Shown: piece by piece, positions 1 to 7,289 of the stretch
Numbering within the stretch: the stretch's first letter is position 1
Layout of the letters: every line of letters begins with the position of its first letter
Source of the DNA: an uncultured Polaromonas sp.
GTDB lineage: Bacteria; Pseudomonadota; Gammaproteobacteria; Burkholderiales; Burkholderiaceae
Direction: 5' to 3'
Assembly: GCA_946479075.1 (NCBI GenBank)
Contig: CAMLDT010000104.1
Span: 1 to 12,313, forward strand
Length of the DNA: 12,313 nucleotides
The notes under the pieces: model-generated
Told to the model about the DNA's origin: nothing
Seen by the model: the letters and a program-made list of their open reading frames with translations, nothing else
Database searches by the model: none
Translations under genes and position numbers: made by a program

Positions 1-390
1 TTCTCGCCCCGGTTGCAGCAAGCCGGTGTATCCAAACCGGGGGCAGAGCTGTCCTGTTGGCACATAGGTCAGGGCGACGGGATCCCATGCAGCGACAAAG
101 TTCGCTTGTCCCGGCGGTATCAGCGTCTGCAATGCCGGGTAGCGGCGTTGAAGACTTGCATTTCCACCGCAATGATCGCTGTGCAGATGTGTGTTGAGAA
201 GGACGTCAAGCTTGCGACCTTGTAATCCGGACTCCACCAGCGCCACGGTCTGCTCAGCGTGGGTCCCATAACCGCTATCCACCAGGACGCAGGATTGGGA
301 CCCTTTGAACAAAATGTTGTTGGAGGACAGCCACCCGCGTTCAAAAACCTGTACGCCGGAGGGAAGTTGCGGCACCGTCATGGGTAACAT
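1..390 (-). CDS. MBL-fold metallo-hydrolase, N-terminal part (cut by window edge)
   Basis: This is the first 130 codons of a gene that continues past the left edge. The translation has a typical metallo-beta-lactamase fold start: a strand-rich beginning with CVLVDSG at residues 34-40, then the zinc-binding motif THLHSDHCGG at 67-76, giving the HxHxDH residues H68, H70, D72 and H73. Such enzymes are mostly hydrolases of esters, thioesters, lactones or glutathione adducts; the missing C-terminal part prevents choosing among these. The ATG at 390 lies 10 bases after the fadD stop; an in-frame ATG at 381 is an alternative, and neither has a strong Shine-Dalgarno sequence. The short gap suggests co-transcription with, and possibly translational coupling to, fadD. 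A thioester or lipid-related substrate is plausible from context only. Confidence 0.85.
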   Translation of the reverse strand, partial: MLPMTVPQLPSGVQVFERGWLSSNNILFKGSQSCVLVDSGYGTHAEQTVALVESGLQGRKLDVLLNTHLHSDHCGGNASLQRRYPALQTLIPPGQANFVAAWDPVALTYVPTGQLCPRFGYTGLLQPGRE

Positions 391-400
391 CGCCAGCCGG

Positions 401-2086
401 TCAAGCCGACGTGCGTAATTCGCGCCTCAGGATTTTGCCGACATTTGTTTTCGGCAAGTCATCGCGGAACTCGATGTATTTCGGTCGTTTGTAGCCTGTC
501 AGGTTTTGCCGGCAGTACTCACCCACGGCCTCCTCGGTCAAGGTGGGGTCGTTCTTGACCACAAAAACCTTGATCGCCTCGCCCTGCTTGTCATCCACAA
601 TGCCGATGGCCGCACATTCGACCACGCCTGGGCATAGGGAAATGACATTCTCAAGCTCGTTGGGGAAAACATTGAAGCCGGAAACAATGATCATGTCTTT
701 CTTGCGATCAACGATCCTGGTGTAACCCTTTTCATCCATGATCCCGATGTCACCGGTGCGCATGAACCCGTCAGCGGTAAAGGCTTTTTGGTTCTCCGCG
801 GGCTGCTGATAGTAGCCGGTCATGACCTGCGGGCCCCGAATGCAGATTTCGCCGGGCTCACCGAGCGCCACCGAATGTCCGTCATCGTCCTTGATGGAGA
901 TATCAATTCCAGGCAGTGGCAAGCCGATGGTTCCGGTGAATTCGCGATTCAGCACCGGGTTGTTGGTGCCGATGGCGCAGGTCTCGCTCATGCCCCAGCC
1001 TTCAATCATCGGGCTGCCCGTGACCTCAAGCCAGTGTTTTGCAGTTCCCTCAGAGGCCGCCATGCCGCCGGCCTGCGAAACGCAAAGGCTGGAAAAATCG
1101 ACGGATTTGATCTGAGGATGCTGCAACAAGGCGTTGAAGAGCGTGTTGACCGCCGGCAGCATGTGAAAGGGGCGCTTCTTCAGGACGTTGATGAACTGCC
1201 CGAAATCCCGCGGATTGGGAATCAGCGTGAGATGCGAACCCCAGCGGATCGCAAGCAGGCAGAGCGTCAAGGCGAAGATGTGATACAGGGGCAAGGCGGC
1301 AATGCCGTTGGTCTTGCTGACATCGCCAATGCGGCGCAGTGCCGGCGTGAACCACGCTTCGGCTTGCAGCACGGCTGCCACAATGTTCCTGTGGGTCAGT
1401 ACCGCGCCTTTGGACAAACCGGTGGTTCCGCCGGTGTACTGCAGAAAGGCGATTGAATCGAGGTTTGCGCCAGATGGCTTGATCGGCTTGCCGGCCCCGT
1501 GAGCCATCACCCGCTTGAAGCTCGTCACGGTCCGCCCTGCCGTCAGTGGCAATTTGTAGGCGGGCACCATCTTCGCCAAGTGCCGCACCGCAAAGGTGAT
1601 CCATTTTCCGTACCAATAACCCAACAGGTCACCCATGGAGGCCAGCACCACACGTTGCACAGGGGTCCGGTCAATGATTTCCTCCAGCGTGGTGGCGAAG
1701 TTCTCCAGAATGACAATGGTCGTCGCGCCAGAATCCCTGAGCTGATGTTCGAGCTCGCGAGGCGTGTAGAGCGGGTTGACATTGACGCAGGTGTAGCCGG
1801 CGCGAAGAACGCCGGCCATGGTGACGGCGAACTGCGGAATGTTCGGAAGCATGATGGCGACCCTGGCGCCGGGTTCCAGTCCCTGGTCCTGGAGCCAGGC
1901 CGCCATGGCCGATGACAATTCGTCGAGTTCACCGTAGGACATCCACCTGTCCATGCAGACAGAAAATGGCCGCGACGCATTCTTTCTGAACGAGTCCTCC
2001 AGCAGGTGGTTCAGCGAGCGGAATTGCTCGGGGTCAACGGTGTGGGGCACACCTTCGGGATAACTCTTGAGCCAGAACTTGTCCAT
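401..2086 (-). CDS. fadD: Long-chain-fatty-acid--CoA ligase (acyl-CoA synthetase)
   Basis: The enzyme activates fatty acids with ATP and CoA through an acyl-adenylate, the entry step of beta-oxidation, usually at the inner membrane. The 561-residue product equals the length of E. coli FadD and has all adenylate-forming motifs: the P-loop YTGGTTGLSKGA at 217-228, EGWGMSET at 362-369, the TGD aspartate at 446, the FadD-type signature DGFMRTGD onward with DRKKD at 460-464, and the C-terminal catalytic lysine K551 in GKILRREL. The start at 2086 is supported by a strong AAGGAG six bases upstream. It sits between a conserved unknown gene (59 bases upstream) and an MBL hydrolase gene (10 bases downstream), all on one strand. 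The exact chain-length preference cannot be read from sequence; a paralogue acting on other carboxylic acids is possible, but the FadD family assignment is firm. Confidence 0.95.
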   Translation of the reverse strand: MDKFWLKSYPEGVPHTVDPEQFRSLNHLLEDSFRKNASRPFSVCMDRWMSYGELDELSSAMAAWLQDQGLEPGARVAIMLPNIPQFAVTMAGVLRAGYTCVNVNPLYTPRELEHQLRDSGATTIVILENFATTLEEIIDRTPVQRVVLASMGDLLGYWYGKWITFAVRHLAKMVPAYKLPLTAGRTVTSFKRVMAHGAGKPIKPSGANLDSIAFLQYTGGTTGLSKGAVLTHRNIVAAVLQAEAWFTPALRRIGDVSKTNGIAALPLYHIFALTLCLLAIRWGSHLTLIPNPRDFGQFINVLKKRPFHMLPAVNTLFNALLQHPQIKSVDFSSLCVSQAGGMAASEGTAKHWLEVTGSPMIEGWGMSETCAIGTNNPVLNREFTGTIGLPLPGIDISIKDDDGHSVALGEPGEICIRGPQVMTGYYQQPAENQKAFTADGFMRTGDIGIMDEKGYTRIVDRKKDMIIVSGFNVFPNELENVISLCPGVVECAAIGIVDDKQGEAIKVFVVKNDPTLTEEAVGEYCRQNLTGYKRPKYIEFRDDLPKTNVGKILRRELRTSA

Positions 2087-2090
2087 GAAA

Positions 2091-2097
2091 ACTCCTT
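2091..2097 (-). promoter_or_regulatory. Strong ribosome binding site of fadD
   Basis: Read on the minus strand, AAGGAGT precedes the fadD ATG with a spacing of about six bases. It is the best Shine-Dalgarno match in the window and fixes the fadD start. The weak sites in front of its operon neighbours suggest that FadD is made in larger amounts than they are. Confidence 0.75.
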
Positions 2098-2145
2098 GTC
2101 TCCCATTGTGGAAGCACAGTGGGGGATGGCGTATGAGGCTTGTCC

Positions 2146-2880
2146 CTAATGCGCGCCGGCGTTGGCAAACAACTGCCGCAATTTCGTCTCGCAGGCGACA
2201 GTGTCGTCTTCAAACAGGGCGGTGATCCACGCCAATTCGCGTTTCTCAACGAGCTCAAGAAATTCCGACGGCCCATTCATCTCAGCGAAAGCATCAAACC
2301 CCGTTTCGAGGAAACGCTGCAGGGCGCTCAGCCCTGCGGTGGTCGCCGGCATGCGCATCATCTTCAACAGGCTTCGCAGGCCACGCAAGCCCGTGAGCCG
2401 ATCAAGATCGCGCCCCAGGCGAAGAACGACTTCCAGTTGCTGCAGCCTGGCCGGGCGGTCCGCCACCTTCCGCCAGCATTCGACATAGCGCGCTGCAGGT
2501 GTTGAGCCCGCAGTCTCCAGCCATTGCCGCGCCATCTGGTCATCAAGCTGCTCCGTCATGGCGTGGACATCCGCCAGCGCGGCCGCTGTCTCGACCACCG
2601 CCGGGGGGAAAAGCCGGGCAATGGTGCCTGCAATGCGGGCAAACTGCTGGTCGCGTCTCGTGTAGTCCTGCTCACCGTACAGCTCCTGCAAAAAAAACCG
2701 GGTCGCCCCGCGATAGCGCGGCTCATGCAGAAGGTCGGAATACGTGGCCTCAAAGCGCTTCGCCTGGAAGCGCTTGATCTCCAGGCAGGCCTGTTCGATG
2801 GCCGGCTGGCCTGCGCGGCCGAGCCGCAGCCGCTCAACGGCCTGCATGGCATCACGGATGCGGGAGGCAGCAGGGTCCAT
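2146..2880 (-). CDS. Conserved protein of unknown function, upstream of fadD
   Basis: I do not recognise a function. With the ATG at 2880 the product has 244 residues. It is soluble-looking, mostly helical and rich in Arg, Leu and Ala, with no signal peptide, membrane segment or catalytic motif I can name. A central stretch beginning RFFLQELYG and followed by a YTRRDQQFARI segment (about residues 60-90) resembles conserved hypothetical proteins that I recall from Burkholderiales. The frame stays open to 3018, but a longer protein would overlap the divergent gene at 2949 and its N-terminal residues look like non-coding translation, so 2880 is preferred; no clear Shine-Dalgarno sequence marks it. 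It ends 59 bases before fadD on the same strand, so a shared transcript and a role linked to fatty-acid metabolism are possible. Confidence 0.75.
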   Translation of the reverse strand: MDPAASRIRDAMQAVERLRLGRAGQPAIEQACLEIKRFQAKRFEATYSDLLHEPRYRGATRFFLQELYGEQDYTRRDQQFARIAGTIARLFPPAVVETAAALADVHAMTEQLDDQMARQWLETAGSTPAARYVECWRKVADRPARLQQLEVVLRLGRDLDRLTGLRGLRSLLKMMRMPATTAGLSALQRFLETGFDAFAEMNGPSEFLELVEKRELAWITALFEDDTVACETKLRQLFANAGAH

Positions 2881-2948
2881 ATAAACACGGAGTTTATCTA
2901 GGTGCCCGCCCCTATAGAAGGCAGGGAAGTGCGTGAGAAACTTCTTCG
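2881..2948. promoter_or_regulatory. Divergent intergenic region, presumed promoters for both units
   Basis: These 68 bases separate the leftward gene starting at 2880 from the rightward gene starting at 2949, so promoters for both probably lie here or just inside the coding ends. The only -10-like match I see is TATAGA at 2913-2918 on the plus strand; because CTATAG is symmetric it also reads as TATAGG on the minus strand. No convincing -35 box accompanies it in either direction. Shared control of the fadD unit and the GMC unit is inference from the layout. Confidence 0.4.
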
Positions 2949-3455
2949 ATGCGGAGACGAACCTTTTTTCAGCTTGGCGCGGCTTCTGTCGCGGTGCTCG
3001 CGCTCTGCGGGGGCGCAACGGCGCTGTTCAACGCCGGGCTGGAAAAGGGGCGCCTGGGTGAGGCTGGGCGTGAGGTCTTTCGTGGCGTGGCACGAGCAGT
3101 GCTGCAGGGCACTTTGCCGGCACAAGCGCCTGAAAGGCAGGGGGCGCTTGATGCGCTGCTTGAACGCATCGACACCCTGACCCTGGCGCTTCCACCCTGC
3201 GCGCAAGCTGAACTGTCCCAGTTGTTGTCTTTGCTGGCCACTGCGCCTGGACGGCATCTGCTGGGAGGTCTGGACAAAGAGTGGGCGTTGGCGTCGGAGG
3301 CCGATATTCAGCAGGCGCTGCAGGGCATGCGGCTGTCCTCGCTGGCTTTGCGGCAGCAGGCTTATGGGGCCCTGCACGACATCACCGCCGCAGCCTACTT
3401 CAGCGACCCCTCCACGTGGCGGCAGCTTGGTTACCCCGGCCCGCTCAAGCTGTAA
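2949..3455 (+). CDS. Tat-signal small (gamma-type) subunit of a GMC dehydrogenase
   Basis: The 168-residue product opens with a twin-arginine signal: RRRTFFQLG at residues 2-10 followed by a hydrophobic stretch to about residue 27. The body is helical and ends in AAYFSDPSTW and GYPGP (149-165), a tail I associate with the gluconate 2-dehydrogenase subunit 3 / FAD-glucose dehydrogenase gamma family. These small subunits carry the Tat signal for a flavoprotein partner that has none, so export as a folded pair is likely. The gamma subunit of Burkholderia FAD-glucose dehydrogenase is, from memory, also 168 residues. The gene ends 16 bases before the GMC gene. An LALC sequence in the signal (residues 17-20) is not a good lipobox. 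The Shine-Dalgarno sequence before the ATG is weak. Family assignment is good; the substrate of the complex is unknown. Confidence 0.8.
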   Translation: MRRRTFFQLGAASVAVLALCGGATALFNAGLEKGRLGEAGREVFRGVARAVLQGTLPAQAPERQGALDALLERIDTLTLALPPCAQAELSQLLSLLATAPGRHLLGGLDKEWALASEADIQQALQGMRLSSLALRQQAYGALHDITAAAYFSDPSTWRQLGYPGPLKL

Positions 3456-3471
3456 GGACAGTGACAAGCGC

Positions 3472-5097
3472 ATGAGTCAACTACAGGATCCTATCCGCGA
3501 CGGCCTCCAGCGCGGATGGAAAGTTTTTGGCGGCAAGATGGGACCGCCGCCCGAGCGCATGGTTTGCGATGTCGCGATAGTTGGCTCCGGGGCAGGCGCC
3601 GGCATCACCGCTGAATTGCTGAGCCGGGCCGGCTTGAAGGTGGTGATGGTGGAGGAGGGGCCGCTCAAAAGCAGCCGTGACTTCAACCAGAAGGAATCCG
3701 AGGCCTATCCGCAGCTTTATCAGGAAAGCGCTGCGCGCAAGACCGAAGACAAGGCGATCAACATCCTGCAGGGGCGGTGTGTGGGCGGTTCCACCACCGT
3801 GAACTGGACCAGTTCCTTTCGCACGCCCGGCTCGACGCTGCAATTCTGGCAGGCGCAGTTTGGCCTGGCGGGCTACAGCGTGGACGCCCTGGCGCCCTAT
3901 TTTGCGCAGGCTGAAAAGCGCCTGAACATCCAGCCCTGGCTGACGCCGCCGAACGAAAACAACGACCTGCTGCGGCGCGGAGCCGCCCGCCTGAACATCC
4001 CGTCCGCCACCATCGCGCGCAATGTCAAGGGTTGCTGGAATCTCGGATCCTGCGGTCTGGGGTGTCCCACCAACGCCAAGCAATCCATGCTGGTGACCAC
4101 GATCCCGGCCGCGCTGGATCTGGGCGCCCGCCTGCTCACGGAAATGCGGGTGGAAAAATTTGAACTGGCCAACGGCAGGGTGACGGCGCTGTATTGCCAG
4201 AATGTATTGCCAAATGGGGCTCCAGCCCTTATGGGACGGGCGCAAGCAGCTACAAAAATAGTAGCAAATCACTATGTGCTGGCGGGCGGAGCCATCAATT
4301 CGCCCGCGGTGTTGCTGCGCTCCGGCGCGCCTGATCCCTACGGCAGGCTGGGTGCCCGGACCTTTCTGCATCCGGTGGTGATGAGCTCGGGAGTGTTCTC
4401 GCAAAAAGTGGAAGCATGGAACGGAGCCCCGCAGACGATTTACACCGACCACTTCATGGAAACCCAGGCCATCGATGGCCCGATGGGCTACAAGCTGGAG
4501 GCCCCGCCCCTGCATCCCGTCATTTTTGCATCCACCGTCCCCGCCATGGGCCCGCGCCAGCAGGAACTGCTCCGGACCTTCCCGAACAACCACACGCTGC
4601 TGGCCTTGTTGCGCGATGGATTTCATGCGCAGTCCGCGGGCGGGCAGGTCAAGCTGCGCAGCGATGGCTCAGCCGTGCTGGACTACCCGCTCACCGAGTA
4701 TGTGATGGATGGAGCCCGCCGGGCTTTGCTTTCAATGATGGAAATCCAGTTTGCCGCGGGTGCACGCCAGGTCCTGCCGCTGCATGAGATGGCCGGGTCC
4801 TACACCTCCTGGGCGCAGGCCCGCGATGCCGTCAATGCCTTGCCGATGAAGCCGATGCTCACCAAAATCGTGAGTGCCCACGTGATGGGCGGTTGCGGTC
4901 TGGCGGGTCAGGAAAAGCAGGGTGTGACACGGCCCGACGGGGTCCATTGGCAACTTCAGAATCTGTCCATCCATGACGGATCCATTTTCCCCACCAGCAT
5001 AGGCGCCAATCCACAGCTTTCGATTTACGGCATCGTTAACCAGCTTGCGCAGGGGCTGGCCAAAAAGCTGACAGGGCGGGATGTCACGCTGGCCTGA
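3472..5097 (+). CDS. GMC-family flavin dehydrogenase with Cys-x5-Cys-x3-Cys motif (alpha-type subunit)
   Basis: A 541-residue FAD-dependent glucose-methanol-choline family enzyme that oxidises an alcohol or sugar hydroxyl. The FAD-binding Rossmann motif GSGAGAG is at 38-44 with the following acidic residues EE at 61-62; GGSTTVNW (105-112) and LAGGAINSP (270-278) are further family motifs. The probable catalytic pair is H470 (in SAHVMGG) and N513 (in GANPQ). C188, C194 and C198 have the spacing of the three cysteines that hold a 3Fe-4S cluster in Burkholderia FAD-glucose dehydrogenase. There is no signal peptide, in line with export by the Tat-bearing partner. The ATG at 3472 is chosen because AAGGACAG overlapping the upstream stop precedes it and the FAD motif then lies at the normal distance; the frame opens at 3364 but would overlap the small-subunit gene. 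Residues about 247-265 are encoded by a repeat-like element. The substrate is unknown: sugar, sterol and long-chain alcohol are all possible. Confidence 0.9.
   Translation: MSQLQDPIRDGLQRGWKVFGGKMGPPPERMVCDVAIVGSGAGAGITAELLSRAGLKVVMVEEGPLKSSRDFNQKESEAYPQLYQESAARKTEDKAINILQGRCVGGSTTVNWTSSFRTPGSTLQFWQAQFGLAGYSVDALAPYFAQAEKRLNIQPWLTPPNENNDLLRRGAARLNIPSATIARNVKGCWNLGSCGLGCPTNAKQSMLVTTIPAALDLGARLLTEMRVEKFELANGRVTALYCQNVLPNGAPALMGRAQAATKIVANHYVLAGGAINSPAVLLRSGAPDPYGRLGARTFLHPVVMSSGVFSQKVEAWNGAPQTIYTDHFMETQAIDGPMGYKLEAPPLHPVIFASTVPAMGPRQQELLRTFPNNHTLLALLRDGFHAQSAGGQVKLRSDGSAVLDYPLTEYVMDGARRALLSMMEIQFAAGARQVLPLHEMAGSYTSWAQARDAVNALPMKPMLTKIVSAHVMGGCGLAGQEKQGVTRPDGVHWQLQNLSIHDGSIFPTSIGANPQLSIYGIVNQLAQGLAKKLTGRDVTLA
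4212..4266 (+). repeat. REP-like dispersed repeat of Comamonadaceae type, in frame inside the GMC gene
   Basis: The stretch contains GCGCAAGCAGCTA followed by AAAATAG and AGC, which closely resembles a short palindromic repeat that I remember as common between genes in Acidovorax, Polaromonas and Rhodoferax. The start (AAAT, GGCTC, AGC, CTTAT in order) also follows the remembered consensus. Two small inverted repeats are visible: GGGC/GCCC at 4217-4228 and GCTAC/GTAGC at 4249-4265. It is AT-richer at its end than the surrounding gene and is translated without a stop as residues about 247-265, between two strands of the flavoprotein fold. Identification as that repeat family rests on memory; no second copy is in the window. 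Confidence 0.6.
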
Positions 5098-6070
5098 AGC
5101 TGGGTGGCGGCGCGGCCCGGGCGCGCTGGCCCGGCTGCAGCAACTGATCACCTGTTTGCTGCTTGCTGCCGCCCTTGCGTGGGTGGTGTTTTTCTGGACA
5201 ACCTCGGTGGCCCTGGCTGTGTCGGGCAGCGCGGTTTTGCTGCTCGGCTACTCGGGTTTTTTGGCGGTCGAGTTTTTGCTCCTGCGTCGGGTCAACCGGG
5301 CCGATCCGGCGCCGCAGCCAACCTGGCGTGAACTGGCAGGGGCCTGGATTGGCGAGACCTTGACGGCGCCCAGGGTGTTTTGCTGGCGCCAGCCATTTCG
5401 GTCACGTGCGTTCCCCGACGAGCAGGCCTTGCAATCGGCGATTCCGGGGCGGCGCGGGGTGGTTTTTGTGCATGGCTTTTTCTGTAACCGCGGGTTCTGG
5501 GCACCCTGGCTGACGCAGTTGCAGGGGTCGGGCCACGCTTACGTGGCCGTCAATCTGGAGCCGGTGTTTTCATCCATTGAAGACTATGTCCCATTGATTG
5601 GCGATGCCGTCCGGCGAGTGACCGAAGCCACCGGCCTGCCCCCTTTGCTGGTGTGTCACAGCATGGGCGGACTCGCTGTGCGCGCCTGGCTCAAGGCCTG
5701 CCGGTCCGAAGGCCAGGTGCACCATGTGGTGACGCTGGGCACCCCTCATCGCGGGACCTGGCTGGCCCGCTTCAGCCGGGGCGCCAACGGGCGCCAGATG
5801 CAGTTGGCAAATGGCTGGCAACAGGCGCTGGACGAGGGCATGCCGCCGGATCGCCACACGCTGTTTACCTGCTGGTATTCAAATTGCGACAACATTGTCT
5901 TTCCCAGCTCAACCGCGACCTTGCCTGGCGCTGATAATCGGCTGGTTCGTGGCGCGGCGCACGTGCAGTTGGCCTTTCTCCCGGAGATCATGCAGGCCAC
6001 ACTGGTCATGACAGACGGGGCGCTTTGGAAAAATTCCGATGGGCGACAATCTGCAGTGCAGAACGAGTAA
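5081..6070 (+). CDS. Membrane-anchored alpha/beta hydrolase (lipase/esterase-like)
   Basis: The 329-residue product has an N-terminal membrane part with two hydrophobic segments (about 20-42 and 44-67), then an alpha/beta-hydrolase domain from about 120. The oxyanion-hole motif FVHGFF is at 129-134, the nucleophile elbow CHSMGG at 192-197 with Ser194, then a TLGTPHRGT segment (218-226) typical of triacylglycerol lipases and PGAP1-like hydrolases. D270 and H294 are the likely remaining triad members. The elbow has Cys in place of the usual first Gly of GxSxG. It probably hydrolyses a carboxylic ester or lipid at the membrane. Its ATG overlaps the end of the GMC gene by 17 bases, which points to coupled translation and a shared task. 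Topology would place the catalytic domain on one side of the inner membrane; which side is not clear, although neighbours suggest the periplasm. The natural substrate is unknown. Confidence 0.87.
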   Translation: MSRWPEAGWRRGPGALARLQQLITCLLLAAALAWVVFFWTTSVALAVSGSAVLLLGYSGFLAVEFLLLRRVNRADPAPQPTWRELAGAWIGETLTAPRVFCWRQPFRSRAFPDEQALQSAIPGRRGVVFVHGFFCNRGFWAPWLTQLQGSGHAYVAVNLEPVFSSIEDYVPLIGDAVRRVTEATGLPPLLVCHSMGGLAVRAWLKACRSEGQVHHVVTLGTPHRGTWLARFSRGANGRQMQLANGWQQALDEGMPPDRHTLFTCWYSNCDNIVFPSSTATLPGADNRLVRGAAHVQLAFLPEIMQATLVMTDGALWKNSDGRQSAVQNE

Positions 6071-6124
6071 CAAATTGTGTATGCTCCTGACCGTCCTGTG
6101 TGCGTTAACCCGCTTGGAAGAACC

Positions 6125-7246
6125 ATGCCCCTGATTGTGTTGATGGAAGACGATGCCGCCACGCGCACGCTGGTCGCATCGGTGCTCAGGAAAGACGGCT
6201 ACGACGTTTTATCGGCTGACAACGGCATGTCAGGGCTGGAACTGGTCAGGCAAAACAAGCCTGACCTGGTGATCAGCGACGTGCAAATGCCGCTGATGGA
6301 TGGATTTGCCATGTTGCAGGCGCTGCGGGCGGACCCCGCCATCATGTCCATTCCGGTGGTCTTGCTGACCTCTTTGCAAGAGAGAGCGCATATGCGCATC
6401 GGCATGACCAGCGGCGCAGACGATTACATCACCAAGCCCTTCAGGCCCGGTGAATTGCGTGAGGCGGCCGCGGCCCAGCTTAACAAGCGCCAGATGCAGG
6501 CTGCCGTGCAAACCATGGCGGTGGAAGCCGCGGTGCAGGCCGCGCTGGAAGATCAGAAACATCACCTGTCGCGTTTGTATGAGCAAAAACTCGCCTCGGA
6601 ACTGAGCGACAAGTGGCCGGCGGCCGACGCCGCGCCTGAGGACGAAAAGTTCTCCAATGCCACGGTGCTGTTTGTCGATGTGCTTAATTACCCGGCACTT
6701 GCCGAAAAACTTTCCAGTGCGGATCTGAGCGAAGTGGTGCGCCAGTTCTATAACAATGCTGGCGACACCGTGCATTTGTTTGGGGCCCGGCACATGCAGT
6801 TTGTCGGCGAGGGCCTGCTGGTGGTATTCGTGGACAGCACGGACACGACGTCCGTCAACCATGGCCTTCGCGCCGCAAGGGCCGCCCTGGGGCTCCTCGA
6901 TGCGGCGCGCCGCGTGCAAAAATTCCTCAACAGCCACTTCCCGAACCAGGGCCTTCCCCGCTTCGACGTCAGCGTGGCCTTGAACAGCGGGCCTGTCGCG
7001 CTGGCCAGGCTTGAGGACCCGCTGCATGGCGGTCAACATGTGCTGCCTGTGGGGGATACTGTCAGTGCAACCCTGCAGCTCCAGAAGCAGGCTCACAAGG
7101 CGGGGTGGCAGATTGCGGCGAGTGTGACCATGCTGCGCGGCGTTACTGGTGCGGTCAATACCGGCGGACGGGCGCTGATTGCCCTGCCAGGCCGCACTGC
7201 TGCGCTGGATGCTGCCGAGTTGCTGGGCCTGGCCTTGCAAACCTGA
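6125..7246 (+). CDS. Response regulator with degenerate class III adenylate/guanylate cyclase-like domain
   Basis: Residues 1-120 form a receiver domain with acidic residues E8 and D9, phospho-acceptor D52 (in SDVQMP), T82 and K104 (in TKPF), all intact. A helical, probably coiled-coil linker (about 120-165) leads to a class III nucleotide cyclase homology domain (about 176-372). There, the first metal aspartate is kept (D185 in FVDVLNY), but the second is Glu229 (VGEGLL), the substrate-selecting Lys/Asp positions are Q225 and H305, and the transition-state Asn and Arg are S314 and Q318. Cyclase activity is therefore doubtful; the domain may act as a regulated partner or effector. The ATG at 6125 is preceded by GGAAG at 6116-6120; an in-frame GTG at 6077 would add 16 residues ahead of the canonical receiver start. 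The hybrid kinase gene begins 43 bases downstream and is the obvious phosphodonor. Confidence 0.88.
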   Translation: MPLIVLMEDDAATRTLVASVLRKDGYDVLSADNGMSGLELVRQNKPDLVISDVQMPLMDGFAMLQALRADPAIMSIPVVLLTSLQERAHMRIGMTSGADDYITKPFRPGELREAAAAQLNKRQMQAAVQTMAVEAAVQAALEDQKHHLSRLYEQKLASELSDKWPAADAAPEDEKFSNATVLFVDVLNYPALAEKLSSADLSEVVRQFYNNAGDTVHLFGARHMQFVGEGLLVVFVDSTDTTSVNHGLRAARAALGLLDAARRVQKFLNSHFPNQGLPRFDVSVALNSGPVALARLEDPLHGGQHVLPVGDTVSATLQLQKQAHKAGWQIAASVTMLRGVTGAVNTGGRALIALPGRTAALDAAELLGLALQT

Positions 7247-7289
7247 GCCGGGCGCCGACAGGCAGGCAACGTTTTTCGAGACTGCATTC

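Noticed and set aside
788..1456. Plus-strand open frame of 222 codons
   Set aside because: It is antisense to fadD, whose plus-to-minus motif order and strong ribosome binding site establish the minus strand as coding.
2949..3030. Possible lipoprotein signal (LALC) in the small subunit
   Set aside because: The residue before Cys is Leu, which does not fit the lipobox, whereas the twin-arginine motif fits well.
3364..3471. Upstream in-frame ATG that would extend the GMC protein by 36 residues
   Set aside because: It lies inside the small-subunit gene in another frame, the extra residues look like shadow translation, and the ATG at 3472 has a Shine-Dalgarno sequence and the normal distance to the FAD motif.
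6077..6124. GTG start and TATGCT as a -10 box before the response regulator gene
   Set aside because: The added residues do not belong to a receiver domain, and no -35 box stands at a suitable distance from TATGCT.
7179..7289. Earlier start for the hybrid kinase
   Set aside because: It would overlap the end of the response regulator gene and put an unlikely Cys/Trp-rich stretch before the membrane helix; 7290 gives a normal N-terminus.
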